In this document: in pieces, positions 44,552-53,960 of the stretch
Layout of the letters: the number at the start of each line of letters is the position of its first letter
How positions within the stretch are numbered: the stretch's first letter is position 1
From: JBBRBB01 sp963830175
GTDB taxonomy: Bacteria > Bacteroidota > Bacteroidia > Chitinophagales > Chitinophagaceae
Length of the DNA stretch: 64,000 bases
Direction of reading: 5' to 3'
Assembly: GCA_963830175.1 (NCBI GenBank)
Contig: CAWHKV010000009.1
Span: 310,001 to 374,000 of the forward strand
Notes under the pieces: generated by a model
The model's database searches: none
Seen by the model: only the letters and a program-made list of their open reading frames with translations
Told to the model about the DNA's origin: nothing
Position numbers and translations under genes: made by a program

Positions 44552-46877
44552 ATGAAGCACATTGTTTTTGTTTCAAATACCGCGTGGAGTGTTTATAATT
44601 TTCGCCTTGGCTTAATAAAAGTTTTGTTGCTGCAGGGTTGCCGGGTTACAGTTATTGCATGCACAGATAATTTTGTGGAGAGAATAGAATTATTGGGCTG
44701 CCAATTCATACCATTACAAAATCTTAGCCAGGCGGGTACTAATCCAGCCAAAGATTTGCAGCTGTACAGGGAGTTCATCAATCACTTTAGAAAATTAAAA
44801 CCTGATAGTGGTGTTTTTATTTACACCTAAACCTAACATATATGGTGGAATGGCTGCCTCGTGGTTAAGCATTAAATACATAAATACTATAAATGGGTTA
44901 GGCTATACTTTTCAGCAAAGCGGGCACCTGGCCAAGTTGGTTATTAAATTATATAGAAGGGCTTTGAAAAAAAGCACACGTGTTATTTTTCAGAATAATG
45001 ATGACAGGGCATTTTTTATTGCTCATCGTATAATAACAGAAAAACAGTCACACCTTGTTCCCGGCTCCGGTGTAAATACAAGTTTAATTACACCCGTTAT
45101 TAAGACGCCGAATAATAAATTTATTTTTCTTCTTTGTTCAAGGCTGGTGATTGAAAAGGGTATCTTCGAATACATTGCCGCCGCGAGTGAATTAAGAAAA
45201 GAATATCCACACTTAATTTTCAGGCTAATTGGCAAAACCGCCATCCATCCCTCTGCAATTGAAGAAGAAATATTACGTCAATACCACGATAAGGGAATTA
45301 TTGAATATATAGAAGAAGTAGAAGACATTAATGCCGCATTAAATGATATTGATGTGCTTGTGCATCCTTCTTATTATATGGAAGGTTTACCCAGAATATT
45401 GCTGGAAGGCTTGAGTAAAGGTTTGCCTCTTATTACTACTGACAGTGTTGGGTGCAGGGAAACAGTTAAACATTTAGAAAATGGTTTGCTTGTTCCTCCT
45501 AAAGATGTAAATGCATTAATTGATGCCATGCGGTTTATGGTTAATGCAGAACCATCAATACTAAGTAAGATGGGTGCAATAAGCAGGCAAATGGCAGTCT
45601 CAAGGTTTTCAGAAGAAATTGTAATAGATGAATACTTACGGTTACTTAATCTTGAAGTAAATAATTCTGCCCCTGAAAAGCCCAGGTTATTGCTTATTCT
45701 TAACAGGCTTATTATTGGTGGGCAAACTTTTGACGTTATACCGCTGGCATATTACCTGCAGCAATATTTTAATATTCTGATTTTATATGGTGAGAAGGAC
45801 CCGGATGAAGAAGAGGCCACCCATTTTTTAAAAAAATACCCAACCCTTTTATGTAAGAAAATAAAAAGCATAAGGCGAAACATTAATCCCCTGTATGATG
45901 TAAATGCCTTTTCGCAGGTATATACTGAGATGAAAAATTTTAGGCCAGATATTGTACATACGCATGGCGCCAAGAGCGGAATGGTGGGTAGAATGTGTGC
46001 CAGGCTTCTTGGTGTAAAAGCGATATTGCACACGTACCATGGCCACGTTTTTCATTCCTATTTCAGCAGTGCAGTAACGGCCATGGTTATTAAAACAGAA
46101 CAAAGACTTGCCGGTTTCACTAATATAATTATTGCACTTAGCGAAAAGCAAAAACAGGAAATTCAAAAATTCTTGCAGGTCAATCATGAGAAAATTAAGG
46201 TGGTACCATTAGGCATTGATTATATAAAGCCTGGCTATGCTACCGAAATGCGCAACGCCTTTAGAGTTCGCTTCCAACTTGCAGACAGTACCATTGCGAT
46301 AGGTATTGTGGGAAGGCTTACCAAAATAAAAAATCTTCCTTTTTTTGCAAGGGTGGTAAAACATATGCAAACCCAGAAGTTAGATCAAAACATACAATTT
46401 TTTATAGTGGGAGATGGCAATGAAAAAGAATTTCTAATAAATTATTTTAAAGAAAATCACATTGCTTTTGCAGATTGCATGGCTGATGCAAATGCCAAAG
46501 TTATCTTTACCTCCTGGGTAAACAATGTGCAGGAAATTATAGAAGGACTGGATATAGTGGTATTAACTTCTTTAAATGAAGGCACACCTATGTCTTTAAT
46601 AGAAGCGCAGCTTTGCAGTAAGCCTGTTGTTGCAGTTAACGTAGGTGGAGTAAGCGATACTTTTATTGACAACGAAACAGGCTTTCTTATTCCGCACCAC
46701 GATGAAGAGTTGTTTGCATCCAGTATTAGCATGCTGGCACAAAACAATGTGCTAAGAGCACAAATGTCAGCGGCCGCAGGTGCGTCAGCAGCTGCCAAGT
46801 TTTTAAAAGAAAAAGAGGTAGATTCAATGGTTGGCATATATCAAAATATTTTAAAAAAGTCCCGGACTCTTTCATGA
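44552..46877 (+). CDS. Double GT4 glycosyltransferase fusion, frameshifted near the 5' end
   Basis: Two complete GT-B glycosyltransferases in one chain, 774 aa once repaired. The first (about 1-370) has HIVFVSNTAWSVYNFRLGLI at the start and EGLPRILLEGLSKGLPLITTD at its donor site. The second (about 375-774) starts PRLLLILNRLIIGGQTFDV and has NEGTPMSLIEAQLCSKPVVAVN. The frame breaks after D85: one extra A at 44807 leads to a stop at 44830. Dropping it reads PDVVFLFTPKPNIYGG. The ATG at 44552 is better than the TTG at 44546. The stop overlaps the next gene (ATGA). Confidence 0.86.
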
Positions 46878-47926
46878 AAATTTTAGTAACAGGCACAGCG
46901 GGGTTTATTGGCTTTCACGTTGCAAACCGGTTATTGAAAGATGGTCACCAGGTAATAGGCATTGATAGCATAAATGAGTATTACGATGTGGAATTAAAAT
47001 TCAGCCGCCTATCCTTTGCCGGTATAAACAGGCTCGCAATCGAATACAATAAGCCCGTGAAGAGTACACATCAAAATCACTATACTTTTTATTGGCTGCA
47101 GTTAGAAGACAAAGAAAAATTAAATGCAATAGTTGCTGATAATAAAGTAGAAGTTGTTATTCACCTGGCAGCCCAGGCGGGCGTTAGGTATAGCCTTGTT
47201 AACCCGGATGCATATTTAAACAGTAACATCATATCTTTTTTAAACATCCTCGAAGTGTGCAGGCATAATCACATTAAGCATCTTGTATTTGCAAGCAGCT
47301 CAAGTGTGTATGGGTTGAATGATCACCTTCCCTTTTCTACATCGCAACCCGCAGATCATCCTGTTTCTTTATATGCAGCCAGTAAAAAAAGCAATGAGTT
47401 AATGGCGCATGCCTACAGCCATCTTTTTAATTTACCGGTAACGGGCTTGCGCTTTTTTACCGTATATGGCCCATGGGGCAGGCCCGATATGGCTTTGTTC
47501 ATTTTTACAAAAGCCATCCTCGAAAATAAGCCCATCCAAATTTTTAATCATGGAAACATGCAGCGCGACTTTACTTATGTAGATGATATTGTTGAAGGTA
47601 TTGTAAAGGTTATGCATCATGTGCCGCAAACCGATCTAACGTGGAAGGCATCAGATTCAGATATATCATCCAGCAGCGCGCCTTATAAAATTTATAACAT
47701 TGGAAACAATGCGCCGGAATCGTTATTAACTTTTATAGACGCCATTGAAAAAGAGTTAGGCAAAAAAGCAGAAAGGCAATTGGAGCCCTTGCAGCCCGGC
47801 GATGTGCCTTTAACCTATGCCGATGTAACCGACCTTATACGCGACATTGGGTATAAGCCAGGCACCGAAATAAAAGAAGGCGTCTCTGCTTTTATTAAAT
47901 GGTATAAAAGTTATTATAAAATTTAA
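46874..47926 (+). CDS. UDP-glucuronate 4-epimerase
   Basis: Converts UDP-glucuronate to UDP-galacturonate. A short-chain dehydrogenase of 350 aa with the NAD loop TGTAGFIG at 7-14, the catalytic Y167-x3-K171 (LYAASKKSNE), and the family mark FFTVYGPWGRPDMALFIFTKAI. The insertion around DSINEYYDVELKFSRL is typical of the glucuronate epimerases as opposed to GalE. It implies an acidic sugar in the polymer. It overlaps the double GT by 4 bases. Confidence 0.88.
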   Translation: MKILVTGTAGFIGFHVANRLLKDGHQVIGIDSINEYYDVELKFSRLSFAGINRLAIEYNKPVKSTHQNHYTFYWLQLEDKEKLNAIVADNKVEVVIHLAAQAGVRYSLVNPDAYLNSNIISFLNILEVCRHNHIKHLVFASSSSVYGLNDHLPFSTSQPADHPVSLYAASKKSNELMAHAYSHLFNLPVTGLRFFTVYGPWGRPDMALFIFTKAILENKPIQIFNHGNMQRDFTYVDDIVEGIVKVMHHVPQTDLTWKASDSDISSSSAPYKIYNIGNNAPESLLTFIDAIEKELGKKAERQLEPLQPGDVPLTYADVTDLIRDIGYKPGTEIKEGVSAFIKWYKSYYKI

Positions 47927-47962
47927 ATTTTGTACCGGGCAGATATTGCTTTGCCAAACTTT

Positions 47963-47974
47963 CGTTGCGTCGCA
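47963..47974. repeat. 12-base repeat CGTTGCGTCGCA, copy 2
   Basis: Identical to 28171-28182. This copy includes the -33-like GTTG of the promoter before rmlB. Confidence 0.45.
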
Positions 47975-47995
47975 CACTTGTACATTATAGCTTTG
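47964..47995 (+). promoter_or_regulatory. Internal promoter before rmlBCA
   Basis: TAGCTTTG at 47988-47995 matches TAnnTTTG exactly, with GTTG at 47964-47967 and a 20-base spacer. Transcription would start near 48002, giving a short leader with a good Shine-Dalgarno (GGGGAG at 48024-48029) before the rmlB ATG. Confidence 0.5.
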
Positions 47996-48032
47996 CGCAG
48001 CATACATATTAACAAAAAGTATCGGGGAGAAT

Positions 48033-49087
48033 ATGCATAAAAAAATTCTTATAACAGGTGGTGCTGGTTTTATAGGCTCACATGTAGTCAGGTTATTTGT
48101 AAATAAATATCCCAACTATAAGATCATAAACCTTGACGCACTTACCTATGCCGGTAATCTCGAAAATTTGAAGGATGTCGAAAAAAGCACGAATTATTAT
48201 TTTGAACGGGTTAACATTTTAGATGTACCCGCATTAACACAGGTGTTTGAAAAGCATAACGTAACAGATGTAATTCACCTTGCAGCAGAAAGTCATGTAG
48301 ACCGTTCAATTCTGTCGCCGCTTGACTTTATTTATACCAATATCATTGGTACTGTAAATGTATTAACAGTAGCAAAAGATTACTGGAAAGCAGATATGAA
48401 TAACCATCGCTTCTATCATATCTCAACTGATGAAGTGTATGGCACATTAGGGGATGAAGGTTTGTTTACAGAAACAACGCCATATTCACCAAACTCTCCA
48501 TACTCAGCAAGCAAAGCATCATCCGACCATTTTGTGCGGGCATATGGAGAAACATATGATATACCATTTGTAATAAGCAACTGTTCTAATAATTACGGTC
48601 CAAATCATTTTCCCGAAAAACTCATTCCCCTTTTTATAAATAACATACTGCATAAAAAACCTTTGCCTGTTTATGGCAAGGGAGAAAATACGCGGGACTG
48701 GCTGTATGTTATTGATCATGCCCGTGCTATCGATACGGTTTTTCATAAAGGTGCCAATAAATCAACTTACAACATTGGCGGTTTTAATGAGTGGAAAAAT
48801 ATTGATTTGGTGCATTTGTTATGCCAGCAAATGGATGAAAAACTTAACCGGAAACCCGGTGAAAGCGCCGAACTTATAACATATGTAAAAGACAGGCCGG
48901 CCACGATCTTCGCTATGCAATCGATGCATCTAAGATCAATAAAGAGCTTGGGTGGAGCCCCTCGGTAACTTTCGAAGAAGGCTTAAGCCAAACCATAGAC
49001 TGGTACCTGCAAAATACAGATTGGCTGCAACATGTAACCACCGGCAATTACCAACAATATTATGAACACCAATATGCTAACAGGTAA
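48033..49087 (+). CDS. rmlB: dTDP-glucose 4,6-dehydratase, frameshifted near the 3' end
   Basis: Second step of dTDP-rhamnose synthesis. The NAD loop GGAGFIGS is at 9-16, the catalytic TDE at 132-134 and Y157-x3-K161 (PYSASKASSDH). The frame breaks near residue 289: a G is missing around 48899, giving a stop at 48968. Restoring it reads DRPGHDLRYAIDASKINKEL and continues to a stop at 49087, a normal 351-aa RmlB. The start has a strong Shine-Dalgarno, rare in this window. First gene of rmlBCA. Confidence 0.92.
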
Positions 49088-49123
49088 TAAAGTAATAGGC
49101 ACCATTTAAAAAGGATTATACAC

Positions 49124-49675
49124 ATGAGGATTGAGAAAACACCATTAAAAGATTGTCTTGTTCTACATAACAACATTTTAAAAGATGAACGCGGTTATTT
49201 TTTTGAAAGCTTTAATAAACACAAGTTTTTTGAGCTTACTGGCATACAAACAGATTTTGTTCAGGACAATCAGTCGGCTTCTGTAAAAGGGGTTTTACGT
49301 GGTTTGCATTTCCAGGCAGGCGATGCTGCACAGGCCAAGTTAGTGCGTGTATTAAAAGGAAAGGTTTTAGATATTGCAGTTGATATTAGAAAAGATTCGC
49401 CAACTTTTGCGCAGCATTATGCGCTGGAATTATCAGCCGAATCAAATACGCAATTGTATGTGCCGCGTGGCTTTGCACACGGGTTTATTGTACTGAGTGA
49501 TGAAGCCGTTTTCTTTTATAAATGCGATAATTATTATAATAAGAAGGCAGAGCGTGGAATAATATTTAACGACCCGGCCTTGCAAATAGACTGGAAGCTC
49601 GCAAATGATGAAATAATATTATCAGAAAAAGATGCAGAGAATCCTACATTAGATCAAATAAAACATACCTTATAA
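49124..49675 (+). CDS. rmlC: dTDP-4-dehydrorhamnose 3,5-epimerase
   Basis: Third step of dTDP-rhamnose synthesis, a cupin-fold epimerase of 183 aa. The catalytic base is H62 in VLRGLHFQ; KVLDIAVDIRKDSPTF and LYVPRGFAHGFIVLSD complete the active-site barrel. All family blocks are intact. It lies between rmlB (36-base gap) and rmlA (2-base gap). Confidence 0.95.
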   Translation: MRIEKTPLKDCLVLHNNILKDERGYFFESFNKHKFFELTGIQTDFVQDNQSASVKGVLRGLHFQAGDAAQAKLVRVLKGKVLDIAVDIRKDSPTFAQHYALELSAESNTQLYVPRGFAHGFIVLSDEAVFFYKCDNYYNKKAERGIIFNDPALQIDWKLANDEIILSEKDAENPTLDQIKHTL

Positions 49676-49677
49676 AA

Positions 49678-50538
49678 ATGAAGGGAATTATTCTCGCAGG
49701 TGGTTCAGGCACCAGGCTTTATCCCATAACAAAAGGCATCAGCAAACAACTTATGCCCGTGTACGATAAGCCCATGATCTATTACCCTTTGTCTGTATTA
49801 ATGCTTGCTGGCATTAACGAAATACTTATTATCACCACACCTGAAGATTCATCACAGTTTCAACGACTACTGGGCAACGGCAACGAGCTTGGATGCCGAT
49901 TTTCTTACAGTGTTCAGGATAAACCGAATGGTCTTGCACAGGCGTTTGTTATTGGTGAACAATTTATCGGAGACGAAAAGGTTGCACTAATACTAGGCGA
50001 TAATATTTTTTATGGTGCCGGTTTTAGTAAGCTGGTACAGTCATTAAATAATGTGGATGGTGCCGTGATCTTTGCATACGAGGTAACCGATCCTGAAAGA
50101 TATGGTGTGGTAAAATTCGATGAAAATTTTAAAGCCATTTCCATCGAAGAAAAGCCTGCCCATCCCTCCTCCAACTTTGCTGTTCCCGGTTTATATTTTT
50201 ATGATAACTCGGTAGTAGAAATTGCGAAAAATATTCAGCCTTCGCCGCGTGGAGAATATGAGATAACTGATGTGAACCGTGTGTATTTGCAAGAAGGAAA
50301 TTTGCATGTAGGATTAATGAACCGGGGTATTGCCTGGCTCGATACGGGAACCTTTGATTCTTTAAGTGATGCGAGTGAATTTGTGCGTGTAATTGAAAAG
50401 CGCCAGGGCCATAAAATAGGATGTATTGAAGAAGTCGCTTATCGCATGGGTTTTATACCGCGCGATCAATTATTAAGGCTCTCTGAGTATTACAGTAAAA
50501 GTGGTTATGGAAACTATTTAAGAAACCTGAAACTGTAG
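49678..50538 (+). CDS. rmlA: Glucose-1-phosphate thymidylyltransferase
   Basis: First step of dTDP-rhamnose synthesis: dTTP plus glucose-1-phosphate to dTDP-glucose. Length 286 aa is standard. The nucleotide loop is GIILAGGSGTRLYPIT at 3-18, with ISKQLMPVYDKPMIYYPLS, LILGDNIFYG and EEKPAHPSSNFAVPGLYFYD. Last gene of the polysaccharide locus; rmlD does not follow, so the pathway must be completed elsewhere. Confidence 0.97.
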   Translation: MKGIILAGGSGTRLYPITKGISKQLMPVYDKPMIYYPLSVLMLAGINEILIITTPEDSSQFQRLLGNGNELGCRFSYSVQDKPNGLAQAFVIGEQFIGDEKVALILGDNIFYGAGFSKLVQSLNNVDGAVIFAYEVTDPERYGVVKFDENFKAISIEEKPAHPSSNFAVPGLYFYDNSVVEIAKNIQPSPRGEYEITDVNRVYLQEGNLHVGLMNRGIAWLDTGTFDSLSDASEFVRVIEKRQGHKIGCIEEVAYRMGFIPRDQLLRLSEYYSKSGYGNYLRNLKL

Positions 50539-50882
50539 ATTTTTAGCTGTACATCGTGTTTTAGCCTTAAAAACAGCCCTGTGCATTGTTTGTGGAAATC
50601 TAAATTCTTCCTCTTGTGCATTCAAAAAATATTGTTTATTCTTGTTTGTAACCCTTGATATTCCTGCATTTGCTTATCTTTTTATACTGAAACGCTAGTC
50701 TCACAACGGTTTCAGCTTTCCTATTCCCTTTTATACTTAAAACCATTTTTTATAAAACTGCTGTAATGCCCACAGTACTTGCACTTCAGCTAAATGCATG
50801 CAGGTTAATAAATACGAACCGCTGTTTGTTTATTTAAAAAAGAGAATAAATTTGTTATGTACTAACCACAAAATAAATTACA
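50539..50882. other. 344-base intergenic region before HU
   Basis: It holds the end of the polysaccharide operon and the HU promoter. There is no open frame of note and no clear terminator after rmlA. Confidence 0.6.
50825..50854 (+). promoter_or_regulatory. HU promoter
   Basis: TTTG at 50825-50828, an 18-base spacer, and TAAATTTG at 50847-50854: both boxes match the Bacteroidota consensus. The best promoter in the window. Transcription would start near 50861. Confidence 0.75.
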
Positions 50883-51152
50883 ATGAACAAAGCTGACATG
50901 ATTGCTAAGATTGCAGAAGATGCGGGTGTTACAAAAACCCAGGCAAACGCTGCATTAAATTCTTTTACTGAGGCAGTAACCAAAACACTTAAAAGTGGTG
51001 GAAAGATCACTCTTGTAGGGTTTGGCACTTTTTCGGTTACCAAACGCGCAGCACGTACGGGCCGCAACCCGCAAACTGGCGCTGCTATTAAAATTAAGGC
51101 GAGAAAAGTTGCCCGTTTTAAAGCAGGAAAAGAATTGTCTGCAAGAATATAA
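50883..51152 (+). CDS. HU-family DNA-binding protein
   Basis: A 89-aa nucleoid protein that bends DNA as a dimer. It has the usual N-terminal helices (MNKADMIAKIAEDAGVTKTQ) and the beta-arm signature GFGTFSVTKRAARTGRNPQTG. The length and arm are those of housekeeping HU and not IHF subunits. It has its own strong promoter and terminator, so it is expressed independently of the polysaccharide locus. Confidence 0.95.
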   Translation: MNKADMIAKIAEDAGVTKTQANAALNSFTEAVTKTLKSGGKITLVGFGTFSVTKRAARTGRNPQTGAAIKIKARKVARFKAGKELSARI

Positions 51153-51172
51153 TTGCAAGCAAACCATCATTT

Positions 51173-51202
51173 AAGGCTGCAAGTAACATTGCAGCCTTTT
51201 TT
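51173..51202 (+). terminator. Intrinsic terminator after HU
   Basis: GGCTGCAA (51175-51182) pairs perfectly with TTGCAGCC (51189-51196) over a 6-base loop, followed by six T. Confidence 0.92.
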
Positions 51203-51207
51203 ATTTG

Positions 51208-51215
51208 TAAATTTG
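51208..51215 (+). promoter_or_regulatory. -7 element for the bTHX gene
   Basis: TAAATTTG, an exact consensus match directly behind the HU terminator and 34 bases before the bTHX ATG. The -33 side is poor (ATTG at 51188, 16-base spacer). Confidence 0.5.
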
Positions 51216-51249
51216 CCTCCCGCTATTCAATAATCATAAAAAATATAAA

Positions 51250-51387
51250 ATGGGCAGAGGAGATAAAAAAACAAAAAAGGGTAAAATTTTTAAAGGTTCT
51301 TTCGGTAAAAGCAGGCCGGCAAAAAAAGAGAGCTATAAAAAAGTAAATGAAGACTTGCTTAAAAAACCCAATCCCGGTTTAGGATAA
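51250..51387 (+). CDS. 30S ribosomal protein bTHX
   Basis: A 45-aa, very basic protein that is easily missed because of its length. It begins MGRGDKKTKKGKIFKGSFGK, the hallmark of the bTHX (Thx) family, which sits in a cavity at the top of the 30S head in Thermus and occurs in Bacteroidota. It follows HU with its own -7 element. Its stop codon is one base from the stop of convergent pdxH. Confidence 0.93.
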   Translation: MGRGDKKTKKGKIFKGSFGKSRPAKKESYKKVNEDLLKKPNPGLG

Positions 51388-52032
51388 TCAGGGAGCGAGT
51401 CGGTCAATTTTCCAGGTTTCGCCTGTGCGTGTATATAACAAACGATCGTGCAGGCGGTTGCTTCGGCCCTGCCAGAACTCAATGGAATCGGGCTTTAAAA
51501 GGTATCCGCCCCAGTGCGGAGGTCGAGGAATACTTCCTGAAAATTTTTGTTGGTATTCAATAACGCGATCTTCCAAAACACGTCGTTCAGGTATTATTTG
51601 GCTTTGCTCTGAAGCCCAGGCTCCAACCCGGCTTCCCTCTGGTCGCGAATAAAAATAAGCATCGCTTTCTTCCTCACTTATTTTTAAAACAGATCCTTCA
51701 ATACGTATTTGTCTTTCAATTTCCTTCCAGAAAAAAATAATGGCGGCAAAAGGATTTTCTAATAATTGTTTACCCTTTCTGCTTTTATAATTGGTAAAAA
51801 ACACAAACCCGTTCGTGTCATAATCTTTTAACAGAACTATACGGGCAGAAGGTCTGCCTTCGGCAGATGCGGTTGCAAGGGTCATTGCATTCACTTCCTC
51901 AATTCTGCTTTCATTGGCCTCCCCCCACCATTTTGTGAATTGTGCTATAGCATCAGCTTCCACATCCGATTCGTATAAAGAGCGCTGGCTGTAATCTTTT
52001 CTAATATCGGCAATGGATGATGATCTATACAT
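51388..52032 (-). CDS. pdxH: Pyridoxamine 5'-phosphate oxidase
   Basis: FMN enzyme that makes pyridoxal 5'-phosphate, 214 aa. Family blocks: MTLATASAEGRPSARIVLLKDYDTNGFVFFTNYKSRKG (FMN and substrate site), FFWKEIERQIRIEGSV, and the C-terminal signature EFWQGRSNRLHDRLLY ending RLAP. Complete. The pyrH gene lies 6 bases upstream on the same strand, so they form an operon. Confidence 0.96.
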   Translation of the reverse strand: MYRSSSIADIRKDYSQRSLYESDVEADAIAQFTKWWGEANESRIEEVNAMTLATASAEGRPSARIVLLKDYDTNGFVFFTNYKSRKGKQLLENPFAAIIFFWKEIERQIRIEGSVLKISEEESDAYFYSRPEGSRVGAWASEQSQIIPERRVLEDRVIEYQQKFSGSIPRPPHWGGYLLKPDSIEFWQGRSNRLHDRLLYTRTGETWKIDRLAP

Positions 52033-52038
52033 CGGGTT

Positions 52039-52758
52039 TTAATTAACAAGAGTTCCTACGTTCATCCCCTGCACCACTTTTAAAAGGTTGCCGGGTGTGT
52101 TCATATCAAAAACTATAATGGGCAATAAATTTTCCATGCAGAGGGTAAAGGCGGTCATATCCATCACCTTTAAATTTTTTGTTAGGCATTCCTGGTAAGA
52201 AATGGTTTCGTAGCGGGTAGCATTGCGGTCTTTTTCCGGGTCAGCCGTGTAAATACCATCTACACGTGTTCCCTTTAAAATAACGTCTGCTTTTATTTCA
52301 ATCGCTCTAAGAGAACCTGCAGTGTCTGTGGTAAAGTATGGGTTTCCGGTGCCTGCGCCGAAAATAATTACGCGGCCTTTTTCCATGTGGTGCATGGCGC
52401 GCCTGCGTATATAGGGCTCTGCTATCTGTTCCATTTTAATTGCGCTTTGCAGCCGCGTAAAAACGCCAATTTTTTCGAGCATTGCCTGCATTGCCATACC
52501 ATTTATCACAGTGGCAAGCATACCCATATAATCGCCATGGGCTCGCTCAATACCTGTATCTGCCTCATTCAATCCACGATAAATATTGCCGCCTCCGATA
52601 ACGATAGCCACCTGAACACCGAGGTCGGTTACCAGCTTAATGTCATTCGCATATTGCTGCATGATCTTGGGACTAAAGGGGTCAAATCCATCTTCCTGGC
52701 TGCCCATTAATGATTCACCTGATAACTTTAATAATATGCGCTTGTACTTTGGAAGCAT
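52039..52758 (-). CDS. pyrH: UMP kinase
   Basis: Phosphorylates UMP to UDP, the entry to UTP and CTP; amino-acid-kinase fold, 239 aa. Marks: ILLKLSGESLMG near 8-19, VIGGGNIYRG, GDYMGMLATVINGMAMQ, IFGAGTGNPYFTTDTAGSLRA and TRVDGIYTADPEKD. Complete and typical. First gene of the pyrH-pdxH pair. Confidence 0.97.
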   Translation of the reverse strand: MLPKYKRILLKLSGESLMGSQEDGFDPFSPKIMQQYANDIKLVTDLGVQVAIVIGGGNIYRGLNEADTGIERAHGDYMGMLATVINGMAMQAMLEKIGVFTRLQSAIKMEQIAEPYIRRRAMHHMEKGRVIIFGAGTGNPYFTTDTAGSLRAIEIKADVILKGTRVDGIYTADPEKDRNATRYETISYQECLTKNLKVMDMTAFTLCMENLLPIIVFDMNTPGNLLKVVQGMNVGTLVN

Positions 52759-52873
52759 GCTTATAATTTTTCCTGTTAATGTGCGGGCTTGATTGTGTTG
52801 TGCAAATAACCTTCTTTTTTTTCAAATGTCAATTTTTGCCATTCGGCTATTATTCTCTTTCCATTAAATGCAA

Positions 52874-52881
52874 TAGGTTTG
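52874..52881 (+). promoter_or_regulatory. -7 element for the PfkB kinase gene
   Basis: TAGGTTTG matches TAnnTTTG exactly, 19 bases before the ATG. No good -33 box. Confidence 0.4.
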
Positions 52882-52900
52882 CGCCACATAATTTTAAAAT

Positions 52901-53824
52901 ATGCCCTTAGTTATTGTAGGCTCCATGGCCTTTGATTCCATAGAAACACCATTTGGAAAAGCAGAAAGAATTATTGGCGGTTCTGCCAGTTATGCTGCTT
53001 ATACAGCTATAAATTTTGTAGAACCTGTACATGTGGTTTCTATTGTGGGAAATGATTTTCCTGAGGATGAGATACAAAAATTAAAGGACCGAGGTGTAGA
53101 TCTTTCAGGAGTTGAACAGGTAAAAGACCATAAATCTTTTTTTTGGAGTGGCAGGTATCATATGGATATGAATACACGTGATACACTGATAACAGACCTG
53201 AACGCTTTATCTCATTTCAATCCCGTTTTGCCCGATCATTATAAAAATGCCGAGTTTTTAATGCTGGGAAACCTGCTCCCGAAATTACAAAAAACGGTTA
53301 TAGAGCAAATGGAAAAAAGGCCGCGACTGATCGTTATGGATACCATGAATTTTTGGATGGATACAGCCATGCCCGATTTGTTGCAGGTGTTAAACATGGT
53401 AGATGTATTGCTTATAAATGATAGTGAAGCCCGGCAGTTAAGCGGCGAGTATTCTTTGGTTAAGGCAGCTAAAAAAATTCTGAAGATGGGCCCCCAATAT
53501 TTGATTGTTAAGAAAGGGGAACATGGTGCATTATTATTTAATGAAGGAAATGTATTCTTTGCCCCTGCATTACCGCTGGAAGATGTATTTGACCCAACAG
53601 GTGCAGGTGATGCCTTTGCCGGTGGCTTTATCGGTCACCTGGCTAAAACCCGTGATGCGAGTTTTGAAAATATGAAAACCGGTATAATTGTAGGCAGTGC
53701 CATGGCAAGTTTTTGCGTAGAAAAGTTCGGGTTGGAAAGATTAAAAGAACTTAACCGCGAAGAAATTGATGCCCGCCTCGAACAGTTTGTAGAGCTAGTA
53801 AATTTTGATATTGCCCTTCGTTAA
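52901..53824 (+). CDS. PfkB-family carbohydrate kinase
   Basis: A ribokinase-fold sugar or nucleoside kinase, 307 aa. The N-terminal GGSASYAAYTAINF is the first PfkB mark, and DPTGAGDAFAGG at 231-242, with catalytic base D237, is the second. The substrate is not readable from sequence; adenosine or ribose-like sugars are usual. It is divergent from pyrH and upstream of a CBM48-like gene, with no clear pathway context. Confidence 0.9.
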   Translation: MPLVIVGSMAFDSIETPFGKAERIIGGSASYAAYTAINFVEPVHVVSIVGNDFPEDEIQKLKDRGVDLSGVEQVKDHKSFFWSGRYHMDMNTRDTLITDLNALSHFNPVLPDHYKNAEFLMLGNLLPKLQKTVIEQMEKRPRLIVMDTMNFWMDTAMPDLLQVLNMVDVLLINDSEARQLSGEYSLVKAAKKILKMGPQYLIVKKGEHGALLFNEGNVFFAPALPLEDVFDPTGAGDAFAGGFIGHLAKTRDASFENMKTGIIVGSAMASFCVEKFGLERLKELNREEIDARLEQFVELVNFDIALR

Positions 53825-53960
53825 TAAGTCAAGGAATTGTTATTTATTGCATGTTTTACAAGCGCAGTAGTTTGTGCTGTGGATTAAATGTGGACTGAAA
53901 TGGGTTACTTTTTGGGTTTCAGGGGTATTATTGCTCAGTTATCAAAACCTAAATACAACA

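Noticed and set aside
35088..49087. Phase variation as the cause of the frameshifts
   Set aside because: No long homopolymer or short tandem repeat is present at the break points.
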